From NCBI GenBank assembly GCA_965204415.1, contig CBDBEL010000003.1:1-64000 (forward strand): a DNA stretch of 64,000 nucleotides, in the 5' to 3' direction. The DNA comes from Aldehydirespirator sp965204415 (GTDB lineage: Bacteria; Actinomycetota; Acidimicrobiia; Acidimicrobiales; Aldehydirespiratoraceae). Positions 1-8,621 of the stretch are shown in pieces (within the stretch, counting starts at the first letter, position 1; every line of letters begins with the position of its first letter). The notes below the pieces were generated by a model, which saw nothing but the letters and a program-made list of their open reading frames with translations, was not told the origin of the DNA and searched no databases. Both the position numbers and the translations under genes were made by a program.

Positions 1-344
1 CGCAGCATCCGACCAGCGTCGAGGAGGGGCTGGTTGCCGTGATGAATGCGGGCGGCGACACCGACAGCAACTCCCCGCCGGCCGGCGCCGTGCTGGGAGC
101 GCGCTTCGGGCTCGAGGGCATCCCTGCCCGCTGGCGCAAACGCGTCGCCGAGATCCGCTCCTGGGTGCCTGACGATACCGACGGCTGGATTGAGCGTCAT
201 CCGCTCGAGGAGTACGCAGACCGCCTGCTTGCCCGGCTCGAGGACATGCCCAAGTTCGAGAGCGTGACCGTCAACCCAGGGTTCGTTCCCGAAGGCCTGG
301 CCTTCTGGCGGCGTTGGCGCCACCCCAAGCCCAAGCCCGCCTGA
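1..344 (+). CDS. ADP-ribosylglycohydrolase, C-terminal part (5' end outside the window)
   Basis: The reading frame is open from the window edge (first full codon at base 3) to TGA at 344, so only the last ~114 residues are present. The segment GGDTDSNSPPAGAVLGARFG followed by GLEGIPARW matches the C-terminal metal-binding region of ADP-ribosylglycohydrolases (DraG/ARH family), where paired Asp residues in a G-D-T-D motif bind Mg2+ and a G-x-x-x-IP-x-x-W segment follows. Family members remove ADP-ribose from proteins or nucleic acids. The GTG at 39 or ATG at 42 is internal to the conserved motif and is not the real start. The substrate cannot be told from this fragment. Confidence 0.8.
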   Translation, partial: QHPTSVEEGLVAVMNAGGDTDSNSPPAGAVLGARFGLEGIPARWRKRVAEIRSWVPDDTDGWIERHPLEEYADRLLARLEDMPKFESVTVNPGFVPEGLAFWRRWRHPKPKPA

Positions 345-491
345 ACCCAGCGACGCCGAGCTACTACAGAAGCTACGCCGACCTCGCCCACAAGATCCGG
401 GCCGCTCAACATCATGAGCGTTCCAGCATGTAGAAGGCGCTGCAGGCGTGGTAGAGGGTGATCACCGAAGGGGCCAGCAGGGCGAGGCCGA

Positions 492-1244
492 TTAGCGCGG
501 GGGCAGCGGCACGAGCATGTAGCCGTTGAGGTCGCCTATCGGCTCCCACCCGTCAGGATCCCGCCATGCAAGCCACGCTGCCATCGCGCAGGTGAGCCCG
601 TCGAGTTTGTCCTCCAAGCGCTTGAGGGCTTTGCCTCTCGCTGTCTCGGCCGTGCGAGGAGCTAGAACGTCCCGGACGTCCGGGCTGTCGAGACAACCAG
701 GAGCCTCGTGTTCGACCAGAGCTTCGAGATACCGCTGGTAGTCCCGCATGGCGCTCCTGCGAAAGTCGACGTTGCGGCCCGTCTTGCGCTTGTAGGGAAT
801 GCGCTCGTCCAGCCCGAAGAGCCGGACATGAATGGTGTGCGGGTAAACCTCTACGACGACGCGGCGCTCGCCGCCGGCTCCGCGCAAGCCGTCCGGATCA
901 AGCCTGAAGCCCCGGCATTCGAGATCCTTGCCGAGGTCGATCCCGGCTGTCCATCCTTGCTTCACGGCGGCGTGCGCGGAGTGAGCGGACACCTTGTAGC
1001 GACCGAAGTGACGTCCGATCTCACGATCGGCCCAGCGCGCCGACGTGTAGAGCAGCGGAGCGTCGATGGCGACGACGACAGTCCCTTCGACTGACGCGAT
1101 CTCGTCAGCGAGTTCCTCGCCGTCTCGCGCTGCCGCTTCGAGACTCCTGCATGTCGGACTCGTTCCAGCGTCGGCCTCAAGCCAGCAAATGCCGGACTCG
1201 TTCGTCGCCTTCCACGCGAGATCTAGCCCGACGAAAGTCGCCAT
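492..1244 (-). CDS. DUF429 family protein (predicted RNase H-fold nuclease)
   Basis: A 250-residue protein starting MATFVGLDLAW. The N-terminal G-L-D-x-A-W segment and the later VVVAIDAPL segment are the two beta-strand/Asp motifs typical of the DUF429 family, which is thought to have an RNase H-like fold. The biological role of the family is not established. The open frame extends upstream to 1451, but that part would overlap the PIN-domain gene and has no family similarity, so I chose the ATG at 1244. It lies between the truncated ADP-ribosylglycohydrolase gene and a toxin-antitoxin pair, which fits accessory DNA. No clear ribosome site is visible. Confidence 0.7.
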   Translation of the reverse strand: MATFVGLDLAWKATNESGICWLEADAGTSPTCRSLEAAARDGEELADEIASVEGTVVVAIDAPLLYTSARWADREIGRHFGRYKVSAHSAHAAVKQGWTAGIDLGKDLECRGFRLDPDGLRGAGGERRVVVEVYPHTIHVRLFGLDERIPYKRKTGRNVDFRRSAMRDYQRYLEALVEHEAPGCLDSPDVRDVLAPRTAETARGKALKRLEDKLDGLTCAMAAWLAWRDPDGWEPIGDLNGYMLVPLPPR

Positions 1245-1350
1245 CGCTACATGACCATATTGCCACGCCCGAGCAACCAGCATCGGCGCCGTGGGCCTCA
1301 GTCCTGCGAACGTGCCCTCGTTCAACAAACTCGACCTGGCGAGAGCTTCT

Positions 1351-1770
1351 CTACTGGCCGGGGTCGGCGCCTGTGAACGGGTTGACGGACGGGACGCCGA
1401 GTTGGGTGAAGTCGCTGACGTTGCGGGTTGCCACAGTGAGCCTGTTGACAACGGCGACAGAAGCTATCAGTGCGTCTTGCAGGAGCCGGCGAGGTTGTCG
1501 ATGCATCAGTCTGGCCCACTCGCGGAACGCAGCCGCATCGACGGGCAAGATGCTGTAGGTGGAGAGCGCCTGACTGAGCCAGCTCTCCAGCGCCTCGGCG
1601 CGTGTGGGGTCCTGCTCGCGCTTGATCTCGATTCCTGCTTGGATCTCGCCGATGGTGACCGCGGACAGGTACAGGTGCTCGGCGGGCACGGCCCGTAGCC
1701 ACGCGACGACTGCCGGATGAGGTCGCACCCGTCTCAGTTCAGACACGACGTTGGTGTCGAGCAGGTACAC
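1351..1770 (-). CDS. vapC: PIN-domain toxin, VapC/FitB type
   Basis: A 139-residue PIN-domain ribonuclease, the usual length for VapC toxins. The metal-binding acidic residues are visible: D5 and E11 in LLDTNVVSELRR, E42 in TIGEIQAG, D99 in LLQDALIA and D120 in NVSDF. Such toxins cleave specific RNAs (tRNA or rRNA) when freed from the antitoxin. The gene begins 3 bp after the stop of the Phd/YefM-type antitoxin gene, so the two are co-transcribed. A second unrelated-in-sequence VapBC pair lies at 62926-63623. Confidence 0.88.
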   Translation of the reverse strand: MYLLDTNVVSELRRVRPHPAVVAWLRAVPAEHLYLSAVTIGEIQAGIEIKREQDPTRAEALESWLSQALSTYSILPVDAAAFREWARLMHRQPRRLLQDALIASVAVVNRLTVATRNVSDFTQLGVPSVNPFTGADPGQ

Positions 1771-1773
1771 GGG

Positions 1774-2034
1774 CTAGTCGAGTTGCGGCGGCTCTCGGGA
1801 TCCGAGCGCCTGGCGGGGCGCGACCAGTGACTCGTCACGCGGTTCGGTGGCGAGCAGCAGGTCCTTGAGAGTCGGCCTGGTCTCGGCCTCGAGGCGTCGC
1901 CATTGCCCGATCGGGACCAGCACCGCAGCCTCGACTCCCCGTTTGGTGACGATCTGCGGCCCTTCCGCGAGGGTCGTCTCCAGCAGTTCGCTGAATCGAG
2001 CCTTGGCGTCCTGCACCTGCCATGTGTTGCTCAT
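1774..2034 (-). CDS. vapB: Phd/YefM-family antitoxin
   Basis: An 86-residue protein beginning MSNTWQVQDAKARFSELLE, the canonical Phd/YefM start in which an N-terminal strand and helix form a dimeric DNA-binding fold. The VVTKRG-like segment (IVTKRGVEAAVLVP) continues the fold. The variable C-terminal tail should wrap the PIN toxin encoded 3 bp downstream. As in other such pairs, the antitoxin probably represses its own operon, and an AACTAG-containing site lies just upstream at 2057-2074. Confidence 0.88.
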   Translation of the reverse strand: MSNTWQVQDAKARFSELLETTLAEGPQIVTKRGVEAAVLVPIGQWRRLEAETRPTLKDLLLATEPRDESLVAPRQALGSREPPQLD

Positions 2035-2056
2035 CCGGACACTCCTGCACAGTAAT

Positions 2057-2074
2057 AACTAGGCATCAGACTAG
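2057..2074. promoter_or_regulatory. Putative operator of the first VapBC pair
   Basis: AACTAG (2057-2062) and ACTAG (2070-2074) lie 23-40 bp upstream of the antitoxin start. The same AACTAG/ACTAG words form a perfect inverted repeat in front of the second VapBC pair at 63643-63660. This suggests a related operator, though here the arms are only partly symmetrical. Binding is inferred, not shown. Confidence 0.35.
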
Positions 2075-2209
2075 CCCGCACCGATCATGGGCACTCAGCA
2101 GCCGGACTCCCCGATCAACTGTCGAGCGCAGTTCTCGTCGAAGCACCCCACCCAAGGCCCAAGCAGGCGCCAGCTACGAAGCTGTTGAGTTCGCCAGCGG
2201 TGGCAGCTG

Positions 2210-2659
2210 CTAGCCGTCTTGAGAGGAGGTCGCGGCGCTCGCCCTGCCGGGCCCCTGGCGGTGCGCAGCGTCGGGCCCGACGAGGAGGTGCACCGGACGC
2301 GAGGCCGGGAAGGTGGCGACGAGCTGCAACTCGCCGCCCGCGGCCTGGATGAACGACCGCAGCGTCGACAGCAGCATGTCGCTGCGCCGCTCGAGGCGTG
2401 ACACCTCCGACTGGTCTATGTCGAGAATCATCGCGATGGTCGTCTGCGTGAGCGACTTGGCCTTGCGTACCTGCGCGAGCGTCGCCTGGTTCGCCTCGAT
2501 TTCAGCCAAGACCTCCTCGTAGCGTTCTCGGGCCGCCCCATGGGACTCGACCATCTCGTAGAAGCGTCCGGGACTGGCGTCCCGCTCCCACACAGAGTCC
2601 GGCAACTCCGTGACGTCACAGTCGTCGACGGGCAGACGACTCCGCTCCTGATCGCTCAT
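2210..2659 (-). CDS. XRE-family helix-turn-helix protein (HigA-like)
   Basis: A 149-residue protein. Residues ~60-92 (TLAQVRKAKSLTQ, then DIDQSEVSRLERR) form an XRE/Cro-type helix-turn-helix, followed by the IQAAGGELQLVATF segment common in HigA-like antitoxins. The ATG at 2659 is preferred over the GTG one codon upstream. No HigB-like toxin gene is adjacent, so it is either an orphan antitoxin or a stand-alone regulator. The C-terminal ~30 residues are Gly/Ala/Arg-rich and not conserved. An inverted repeat lies just upstream and could be its own operator. Confidence 0.75.
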   Translation of the reverse strand: MSDQERSRLPVDDCDVTELPDSVWERDASPGRFYEMVESHGAARERYEEVLAEIEANQATLAQVRKAKSLTQTTIAMILDIDQSEVSRLERRSDMLLSTLRSFIQAAGGELQLVATFPASRPVHLLVGPDAAHRQGPGRASAATSSQDG

Positions 2660-2683
2660 CACAGGTCTCGAACCTCCACATCA

Positions 2684-2707
2684 AACACACTAGCAGAGAA
2701 ATGTGTT
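2684..2707. promoter_or_regulatory. Inverted repeat upstream of the HTH gene
   Basis: AACACA (2684-2689) and TGTGTT (2702-2707) form a perfect inverted repeat with a 12-bp AT-richer spacer, 25-48 bp upstream of the HTH start. The position suits an autoregulatory operator. This is inference from symmetry and location only. Confidence 0.35.
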
Positions 2708-2846
2708 CAAACTCATAGTTGTTGGCTGCTGAGCCCCATCGAATTCGTCTCAGTGTCGCGCGGCGTTCGAGCCCATCAGACCTGTTGCCAAGAGCAGCGT
2801 ACGTCCTCGTATTGTTTCGGATAGCTTCACCGGGCGGGAGCCGCCG

Positions 2847-3365
2847 ATGATCGGATTCTTGGGCGTCTGGGAGGACCTTCAGACGGGGCCGGGCGGATCG
2901 GCGCGAGGCGCGCTGCTGATCACCGACAAGCGTGGCAATCCCCTCGAGTTCGCCGTGGCTACACCTGTGCGCCCCAATCGCCTGCAGTGCGCGATCTGGG
3001 GCGAGAGGCTCAGGCCCCATGCCGTAGGACACCTGATCGCCACACCACTGCTGAATCACATCAAGAAGGATGCACGCGTAGTGATGACCAATCATCTTGA
3101 CGCGTTGGAGGCATGGTCGGACTGCCCGCTCGCGCACCTGCGTAAGGGCACCGAACCACCGCAGCCAGAGTTTGCCCATCTCGCTGACGCCGGTGGCCGG
3201 CGTGGCCTGGTGCTGACCATTGCGCCGCCCGAGGGACATGCACGGCTCACGCAGGCCGCGGAGGTGTTGAGCGAACTCGACCCGAGGTTCGAGCCGGTCG
3301 GTGCCTTCGACCGCATCCACCTCGCTCTAATCGAACTCGCGAACATCGATGAGCGCTACGCGTAG
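2847..3365 (+). CDS. Conserved-looking protein of unknown function, partner of an SNF2 helicase
   Basis: A 172-residue soluble protein, start ATG 2847. Visible features are an N-terminal segment MIGFLGVWEDL, a GGSARGALLITDKRGNPLEF stretch and a TPVRPNRLQCAIWGERL stretch. I recall similar 'G-A-L-L-x-T-D...P-L-E-F...P-V-R-P' sequences in unnamed bacterial proteins, but I cannot name a family. There is no signal peptide or membrane segment. Its stop overlaps the start of the downstream helicase by 17 bp, so the two are translationally coupled and probably act together. Confidence 0.6.
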   Translation: MIGFLGVWEDLQTGPGGSARGALLITDKRGNPLEFAVATPVRPNRLQCAIWGERLRPHAVGHLIATPLLNHIKKDARVVMTNHLDALEAWSDCPLAHLRKGTEPPQPEFAHLADAGGRRGLVLTIAPPEGHARLTQAAEVLSELDPRFEPVGAFDRIHLALIELANIDERYA

Positions 3366-5316
3366 CCGACAGCGACGTCGGCGGACTCTGGCACAGACGC
3401 TCCTCGGCCGCGGTCCCAGGCCCGCACGCATCGAGGACTGCAGCGCACACCAACTCGAAGAGGTGTCGCTGCCTGTCGAGGTCAAGTTGCTACTTCACAC
3501 CGCGGTCAGACATGTGTCAGTTGCCCCGCCAGACCCGGCTGCCATCAGTCAAGTTGACATCAACCCACCTGACGCGGCTGATGTTGGCCATCCGAGCGTC
3601 ACCGCGCCCAAACCCTCTGTCGTGAGCCAAGTACCGCTTCAACTGACTCCGGTGGAAATCGATGAACAGGACCTGTCCATCTCAGCTCATGTAGAAGGAA
3701 CTGCCTGGCGCTCCGGCACCCAAACCCTTGAGGGGCTGCTCCAGGGAGGCAGTCCTCGAAGACCACCAAGACGCCAGAGCATGACGCCCCGCCGACAAGC
3801 GGAACCCGCTGGATCACATCCGGTGGCGGCACGGCGTGCTCGCGCGACATCCGATGCTGTCGATTCTCCCACCATTGCACGGCTATACGAGCGGCATGGC
3901 CTTAGTGCCCTGCTTGTGGTGCTGATCGACACGGATTTGCTAGCTCGCAGCTATGGCCCGCTGGTGCTGCCGAGTCCCATCTACGAGTTCCAACGAGATG
4001 GCATCGACTTCCTGCTTGCGACTCGGCCAGGGGCGCTCCTCGCCGACGACATGGGGCTCGGCAAGACCGTGCAAGCGATAGTCGCTCTCCGGAAGGTGCT
4101 CCACGACGATCGAACCGGATGCGCTCTGGTTGTCGCGCCAAAGTCGGTGCTCGCTTCGTGGGAGCACCACTTGCGGGTATGGGCGCCGGAGTTGCGGGTC
4201 GTCTCGCTGTCGGCGGGCCCGAGGGAGCGGGCGGAACGCTGGCGGTCGCTCCGAGTCGGACGTTTCGATGTTGGGGTGGTTTCCTACGACACGCTAAGAC
4301 GCGATGACCAAGTGGTCACCGCCGGGCGGCCCTCACCCTTCAAGGTCCTGGTCGCCGACGAAGTGCAGTTGATCAAGAATCCGAATACCAAGCGCGCGCA
4401 GACGATGCGATCGCTCAGTGCCGACCGCAGATGGGCACTCAGCGGCACGCCATTGGAGAACAGCCTCTCGGAGTTCGCGGCGGTCCTCCGCTTCGTCGAT
4501 CCGGCTGTGCCTGGTCTCGAGTATCGGGCTGGCCACCTCGACAACCACGAATACAACCGGATCAAGCAACACGCTGAGCGCCTGATGCTGCGGCGAAGGA
4601 AAGAACAGGTACTGGAGGAACTGCCCAAGCTCTTCTCGCATGTCGAGCCCATCGCGCTGGGGCGCAAGCAGCGCAGCGTCTACGACCGAGCCGAGCGCCT
4701 AGGAGTATCAGAGTTGCGCGGCAAGCGCCGCAACATCACCTCTGTCATGGAGCTGGTCCATGAACTCAAGCAGATTTGCAACGGCATCTCTGGCGAGAAC
4801 GCCAAACTAGACTGGCTTCGGGACCACCTGGATGTGGCCGCGGCCGAAGGCGACAAGACGCTCGTCTATTCCCAGTACACCAGTAAGCTTCCGACGGATA
4901 TGACGGCTCTATTGTCGTTGAAGTACCAGGGCAGCATGACATCCGCTGAGCGTGAGCGCGCCATCTATGAGTTCGCCGTCCGTCCCGAGCACCGTGCCAT
5001 GCTGATGTCATTGAGAGCTGGGGGCCTCGGACTGAATCTCCAGGCCGCCAACCGAGTGGTGCACTATGACAGTTGGTGGAACCCCGCAGTGCAGGCTCAG
5101 GCCACGGCGAGGGCGCATCGGCTCGGGCAGACCAAGACTGTGTTCGAAACGACGCTCGTGACGGTCGACACAATCGAGGAACGGATTCAGGCACTTCTTG
5201 ATCGTAAGCAGGAACTCTTCGACCGGTTCGTGGACGACCTGTCAGTCGAGGGCGCGGCTCGACTCATTACCCGAGACGAATGGTACGAACTGTTCGGTAT
5301 CGGACCCGACGACTGA
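3349..5316 (+). CDS. SNF2-family DNA helicase/translocase
   Basis: A 655-residue protein with a poorly conserved Pro/Arg-rich N-terminal ~200 residues and a full SF2/SNF2 ATPase core. Motif I is GALLADDMGLGKT (228-240), motif II DEVQ (337-340, in place of DEAH), motif III SGTP (365-368), motif V SLRAGGLGLNL (554-564) and motif VI near QATARAHRLGQ (584-594). Such enzymes translocate on double-stranded DNA and occur in repair, remodelling and defence systems. The gene overlaps the upstream unknown gene. The surrounding toxin-antitoxin and nuclease-like genes make a defence role possible, but nothing in the sequence proves it. Confidence 0.85.
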   Translation: MSATRSRQRRRRTLAQTLLGRGPRPARIEDCSAHQLEEVSLPVEVKLLLHTAVRHVSVAPPDPAAISQVDINPPDAADVGHPSVTAPKPSVVSQVPLQLTPVEIDEQDLSISAHVEGTAWRSGTQTLEGLLQGGSPRRPPRRQSMTPRRQAEPAGSHPVAARRARATSDAVDSPTIARLYERHGLSALLVVLIDTDLLARSYGPLVLPSPIYEFQRDGIDFLLATRPGALLADDMGLGKTVQAIVALRKVLHDDRTGCALVVAPKSVLASWEHHLRVWAPELRVVSLSAGPRERAERWRSLRVGRFDVGVVSYDTLRRDDQVVTAGRPSPFKVLVADEVQLIKNPNTKRAQTMRSLSADRRWALSGTPLENSLSEFAAVLRFVDPAVPGLEYRAGHLDNHEYNRIKQHAERLMLRRRKEQVLEELPKLFSHVEPIALGRKQRSVYDRAERLGVSELRGKRRNITSVMELVHELKQICNGISGENAKLDWLRDHLDVAAAEGDKTLVYSQYTSKLPTDMTALLSLKYQGSMTSAERERAIYEFAVRPEHRAMLMSLRAGGLGLNLQAANRVVHYDSWWNPAVQAQATARAHRLGQTKTVFETTLVTVDTIEERIQALLDRKQELFDRFVDDLSVEGAARLITRDEWYELFGIGPDD

Positions 5317-5349
5317 TCAAACAAGGGACGGTCCCCACCGGATTTCTCG

Positions 5350-7065
5350 TCAGGCGCCCGGTGGCGGCAGGGCCATGAAGACACGGTCGGCGTCGAAGCT
5401 CAACGCCTCCTCCACAATCAGCACCAGGCTGCCGGCATCGCCGTCGTCCACCGCCCAGCACACGTTGCCGGTCACCGTCCCGCCCGGGAACACCTCCCTG
5501 GAGTCCTCGATGTCGTCGGGTATCACGCCACAGGAATCCTCGAAACCCCCGTAGGCAACCAACGACTCGCCCACCGCCGACATCGACAGCCCCCACAACA
5601 CCGACTCAGACGACTCACCCCAATAGGTCGCCGCCAACTCCACCATAACGAACCGCCGGCCCTCAGCAGGCGGATCGTTGAACGAATTCTCCTCCAACAC
5701 CACCTCCCCCGCATCCGGGACCACCGACAACACCGTCACCTCCCAATCCCCAACCCTGGCCGTAACACCAGCCGGAACCGGGTTTGCCCGCGAGCCGGGC
5801 GCGCCATCGCCTAGACCGCTCACTTGGAGGTCCGCCGAAGCCGGAGGCTCGAACCTCTCGCCCGGTGGCGGCAGGGCCATGAAGACACGGTCGGCGTCGA
5901 AGCTCAACGCCTCCTCCACAATCAGCACCAGGCTGCCGGCATCGCCGTCGTCCACCGCCCAGCACACGTTGCCGGTCACCGTCCCGCCCGGGAACACCTC
6001 CCTGGAGTCCTCGATGTCGTCGGGTATCACGCCACAGGAATCCTCGAAACCCCCGTAGGCAACCAACGACTCGCCCACCGCCGACATCGACAGCCCCCAC
6101 AACACCGACTCAGACGACTCACCCCAATAGGTCGCCGCCAACTCCACCATAACGAACCGCCGGCCCTCAGCAGGCGGATCGTTGAACGAATTCTCCTCCA
6201 ACACCACCTCCCCCGCATCCGGGACCACCGACAACACCGTCACCTCCCAATCCCCAACCCTGGCCGTAACACCAGCCGGAACCGGATCCTCTACAGAAGA
6301 GAAGGGAGCGGGCGGTTCGTCTCGTGCGCCGTCGTCAACGCTCGTCACGACATCATCGAGTGAGTCTTCGGCGAACAAGCCCTCCAACTCTTCTCCCCAG
6401 CCTTCTGTGTTGCACCCGTGTGCGGCCAACACTTCAACTGCATGGTCCGGCACAGAATTCTGCGCTTCAGTGATTTGACCGGCAACAGCTAGTCCTACGC
6501 CAAGCAACTCAAAAGGATTGAAGATATCGTCAGCCTCCTTTTCTTCCGCGAACTCTGCAATGGCGTTCACCGCGATCATGTTGGCAGCATGCCATTGTCG
6601 ATATTCTGAAGGTGGAGACAAGGCACCGAGAGCATCCGTCACCATACGCCCGACGGCGGCATATTCGCCCCAAGTTGTAAGCAATTCGTCATCTTCGCCG
6701 AGTAATTCTGACGCGCACACTCGGACCGCGTACTCAACTAGAACATCTTCATCAGAGGGAGCATCGTCGTCTAATGCGTATCTATCTTCAAGAGTCTCTT
6801 GTTGCGCCTCAGAATCGGCGCGTACTTCAGTTGATGAGTCTTCGTTCGTCGTATCCTCCGGCAGCACTTCGCTGAGATCCGGCTCGGCCGTTGCGACAGT
6901 ACTTGTCGTTGGGGATGATTGATCATCGTCAGCGGTGCCACACGAAGATATCAATGCAAAGGCTGCCAGAAAAACTGTCATCATCACGAAGTTTGAGTTC
7001 AACCACGGTGGAGACACACCGGTTCTTCGGTCGCTCATTCTCTCCATTGCTTCACTGTTGGTCAT
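5350..7065 (-). CDS. Secreted lipoprotein with two identical C-terminal domains
   Basis: A 571-residue protein. A hydrophobic segment (NFVMMTVFLAAFALISSC) ends in a lipobox Cys, predicting a lipoprotein, followed by a long acidic Ser/Thr/Asp/Glu-rich linker. A helical middle region (~110-220) contains CGT-type Cys residues. The C-terminal half is two copies of a ~142-residue domain (starting NPVPAGVTARVGDWEVTVLS or equivalent) that resembles DUF4352-like extracellular beta-sandwich domains. The first ATG (7065) gives a long N-region before the hydrophobic segment, so a start at an internal Met is possible. The N-terminal half has lower GC than its neighbours. Function unknown. Confidence 0.7.
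   Translation of the reverse strand: MTNSEAMERMSDRRTGVSPPWLNSNFVMMTVFLAAFALISSCGTADDDQSSPTTSTVATAEPDLSEVLPEDTTNEDSSTEVRADSEAQQETLEDRYALDDDAPSDEDVLVEYAVRVCASELLGEDDELLTTWGEYAAVGRMVTDALGALSPPSEYRQWHAANMIAVNAIAEFAEEKEADDIFNPFELLGVGLAVAGQITEAQNSVPDHAVEVLAAHGCNTEGWGEELEGLFAEDSLDDVVTSVDDGARDEPPAPFSSVEDPVPAGVTARVGDWEVTVLSVVPDAGEVVLEENSFNDPPAEGRRFVMVELAATYWGESSESVLWGLSMSAVGESLVAYGGFEDSCGVIPDDIEDSREVFPGGTVTGNVCWAVDDGDAGSLVLIVEEALSFDADRVFMALPPPGERFEPPASADLQVSGLGDGAPGSRANPVPAGVTARVGDWEVTVLSVVPDAGEVVLEENSFNDPPAEGRRFVMVELAATYWGESSESVLWGLSMSAVGESLVAYGGFEDSCGVIPDDIEDSREVFPGGTVTGNVCWAVDDGDAGSLVLIVEEALSFDADRVFMALPPPGA
5355..5781. repeat. Exact 427-bp direct repeat, copy 1
   Basis: Bases 5355-5781 are repeated at 5859-6285 with an offset of 504 bp, and I found no mismatch on reading both through. 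Both copies lie inside the lipoprotein gene and encode the distal of its two identical domains. The third codon positions are also identical, so the duplication is recent or is kept uniform by gene conversion. Confidence 0.93.
5859..6285. repeat. Exact 427-bp direct repeat, copy 2
   Basis: The partner of 5355-5781. A 77-bp spacer between the copies encodes a short linker containing SADLQVSGLGDGAPGSR. This copy encodes the proximal domain of the lipoprotein. Confidence 0.93.
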
Positions 7066-7085
7066 CGGTCACGTGATCTGCAAGG

Positions 7086-8609
7086 TCAGCCGGGGAGGGT
7101 GGCTAGGAGGCTTACTTCGGTGAAGTGGCCTATCCATTGGGGGAGGATGCCGAAGGCTAGGGTGGCTGCGCCGGTGAGGATCAGGGCGGCCGTTACCGAG
7201 GTGGGGGGCTTGATGGGGGTGGTGGTGTCGAAGTCCGCCTCGGCGGGTGGGGTCTCCACCCACATGTGGGACGCGATGCGGGCGTAGTAGTAGAGGGCGA
7301 TCACCGAGTTGACGGCCACTACCACGCCCAGGGCGACGCCCCAGGGCGTTCCCGGCGAGATCAGGGCCAGCACGATCTCGAACTTGGCGTACCAGCCGCC
7401 CAGCGGCGGGATGCCGGCCAGGGCCATCAGGAAGATCGTCATGGCGACGGCCAGCCCCGGCGAGTAGCGGAACAGGCCCTTGTAGGTGCTGATCTCGGCC
7501 GAGGCGGTGCGCCGGGCCACCGCGATGATCACCGCGAAGGCACCCAGGTTCATGGCCGCGTAAATGGCCAGGTAGGTCACCACCGACGACAGGGCGTCGT
7601 CGGCGGTGGCCAGCGACTCCCCCGCCACCGCCAGCGGGGCCAGCATGTACCCGGCCTGGGCCACCCCCGAATAGGCCAGCAGCCGCACCAGATTGGTCTG
7701 GCGCAGCGCCATCAGGTTGCCGCCGAACATCGAGGCCGCGGCCAGGGCCCACATCAGCGGCTGGTACACGTCGGCGCGGCCCCAGAAGCCCACGAACACC
7801 AGCGACAGCAGGGCCACGAACCCGGCCGCCTTCGAGGCCACCGACAGGAACGCGGTCACCGGGGTGGGCGCGCCCTCGTAGGTGTCGGGCGCCCAGGTGT
7901 GGAACGGGAACGCCGACACCTTGAACCCGAAGCCGACCACCACGAAGATCACGCCCAGGGTGACCACCGCCAGCGGCGCCCCGCCGCCCGAGACCGCCGC
8001 GTCGATGTCGGTCAGCATGGTCGAGCCGGTCGCGCCGTACAGCAGCGACATTCCGTAGAGCAGCACCGCCGAGGCGAACACCCCCATCAGGTAGTACTTG
8101 AGGCCGGCCTCGTTGCTGCGCAGGTCCCGCTTGCGCCAGGTGGCCATCAGGTACGCCGGGATCGACAGCAGCTCGAGGGCCACGAAGATGGTCACCAGGT
8201 CTCGGGCCGAGGCCATCACCACCATGCCCAGCACCGCCGACAGCAGCATCTGGTAGTACTCGTTCTCCCAGTAGTCGCCCTCCGCGATGTAGTTGGTGGA
8301 CAGCAGCACCACCACGTACCCGGCCAGCAGGAACACGGCCTTCATCACCAGCGCGTAGTCGTCGACCACGTAGGCGCCCCAGAACGTGGAACGGTCGGCG
8401 CCGTCCCAGGCCAGGGTCACCACCGGCACCATCGACGCCAGCAGCCCGAACGACGCCAGCGCCGACACCACGGCCCGGCCCCGCTCCAGCCAGACGATGT
8501 CGACCAGCGTCAGCAGCGCCCCGAAGCCGAGCAGGGTCAGCTCGGGCGCCACCGCGTGCCAGTCGATCGCCGGCCGCTCGAAGGCGAACGTGAGCACCGA
8601 GCCGAGCAT
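7086..8609 (-). CDS. nuoN: NADH-quinone oxidoreductase subunit N (11-subunit operon)
   Basis: A 507-residue polytopic membrane protein of the MrpD-like antiporter family, last gene of the 11-subunit complex I operon. Conserved features include the TM-helix Lys/His motifs (FKVSAFPFHTWAPDTYEGAP) and LLAYSGVAQAGYML. It forms one proton-translocating unit of the membrane arm. A TTG at 8633 in the same frame would add eight residues, but that segment lies in a tandem repeat and has no ribosome site. I chose ATG 8609, which puts IDWHAVAPELTLLG near the N-terminus as usual in NuoN. A second nuoN is at 27677-29185. Confidence 0.93.
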   Translation of the reverse strand: MLGSVLTFAFERPAIDWHAVAPELTLLGFGALLTLVDIVWLERGRAVVSALASFGLLASMVPVVTLAWDGADRSTFWGAYVVDDYALVMKAVFLLAGYVVVLLSTNYIAEGDYWENEYYQMLLSAVLGMVVMASARDLVTIFVALELLSIPAYLMATWRKRDLRSNEAGLKYYLMGVFASAVLLYGMSLLYGATGSTMLTDIDAAVSGGGAPLAVVTLGVIFVVVGFGFKVSAFPFHTWAPDTYEGAPTPVTAFLSVASKAAGFVALLSLVFVGFWGRADVYQPLMWALAAASMFGGNLMALRQTNLVRLLAYSGVAQAGYMLAPLAVAGESLATADDALSSVVTYLAIYAAMNLGAFAVIIAVARRTASAEISTYKGLFRYSPGLAVAMTIFLMALAGIPPLGGWYAKFEIVLALISPGTPWGVALGVVVAVNSVIALYYYARIASHMWVETPPAEADFDTTTPIKPPTSVTAALILTGAATLAFGILPQWIGHFTEVSLLATLPG

Positions 8610-8621
8610 CAGGATCCACGC

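Noticed and set aside
345..491. Minus-strand frame reading ALIGLALLAPSVITLYHACS and ending MLERS-stop after the DUF429 gene
   Set aside because: It looks like the tail of a membrane protein but has no start, overlaps the DUF429 stop in another frame and is too short to support.
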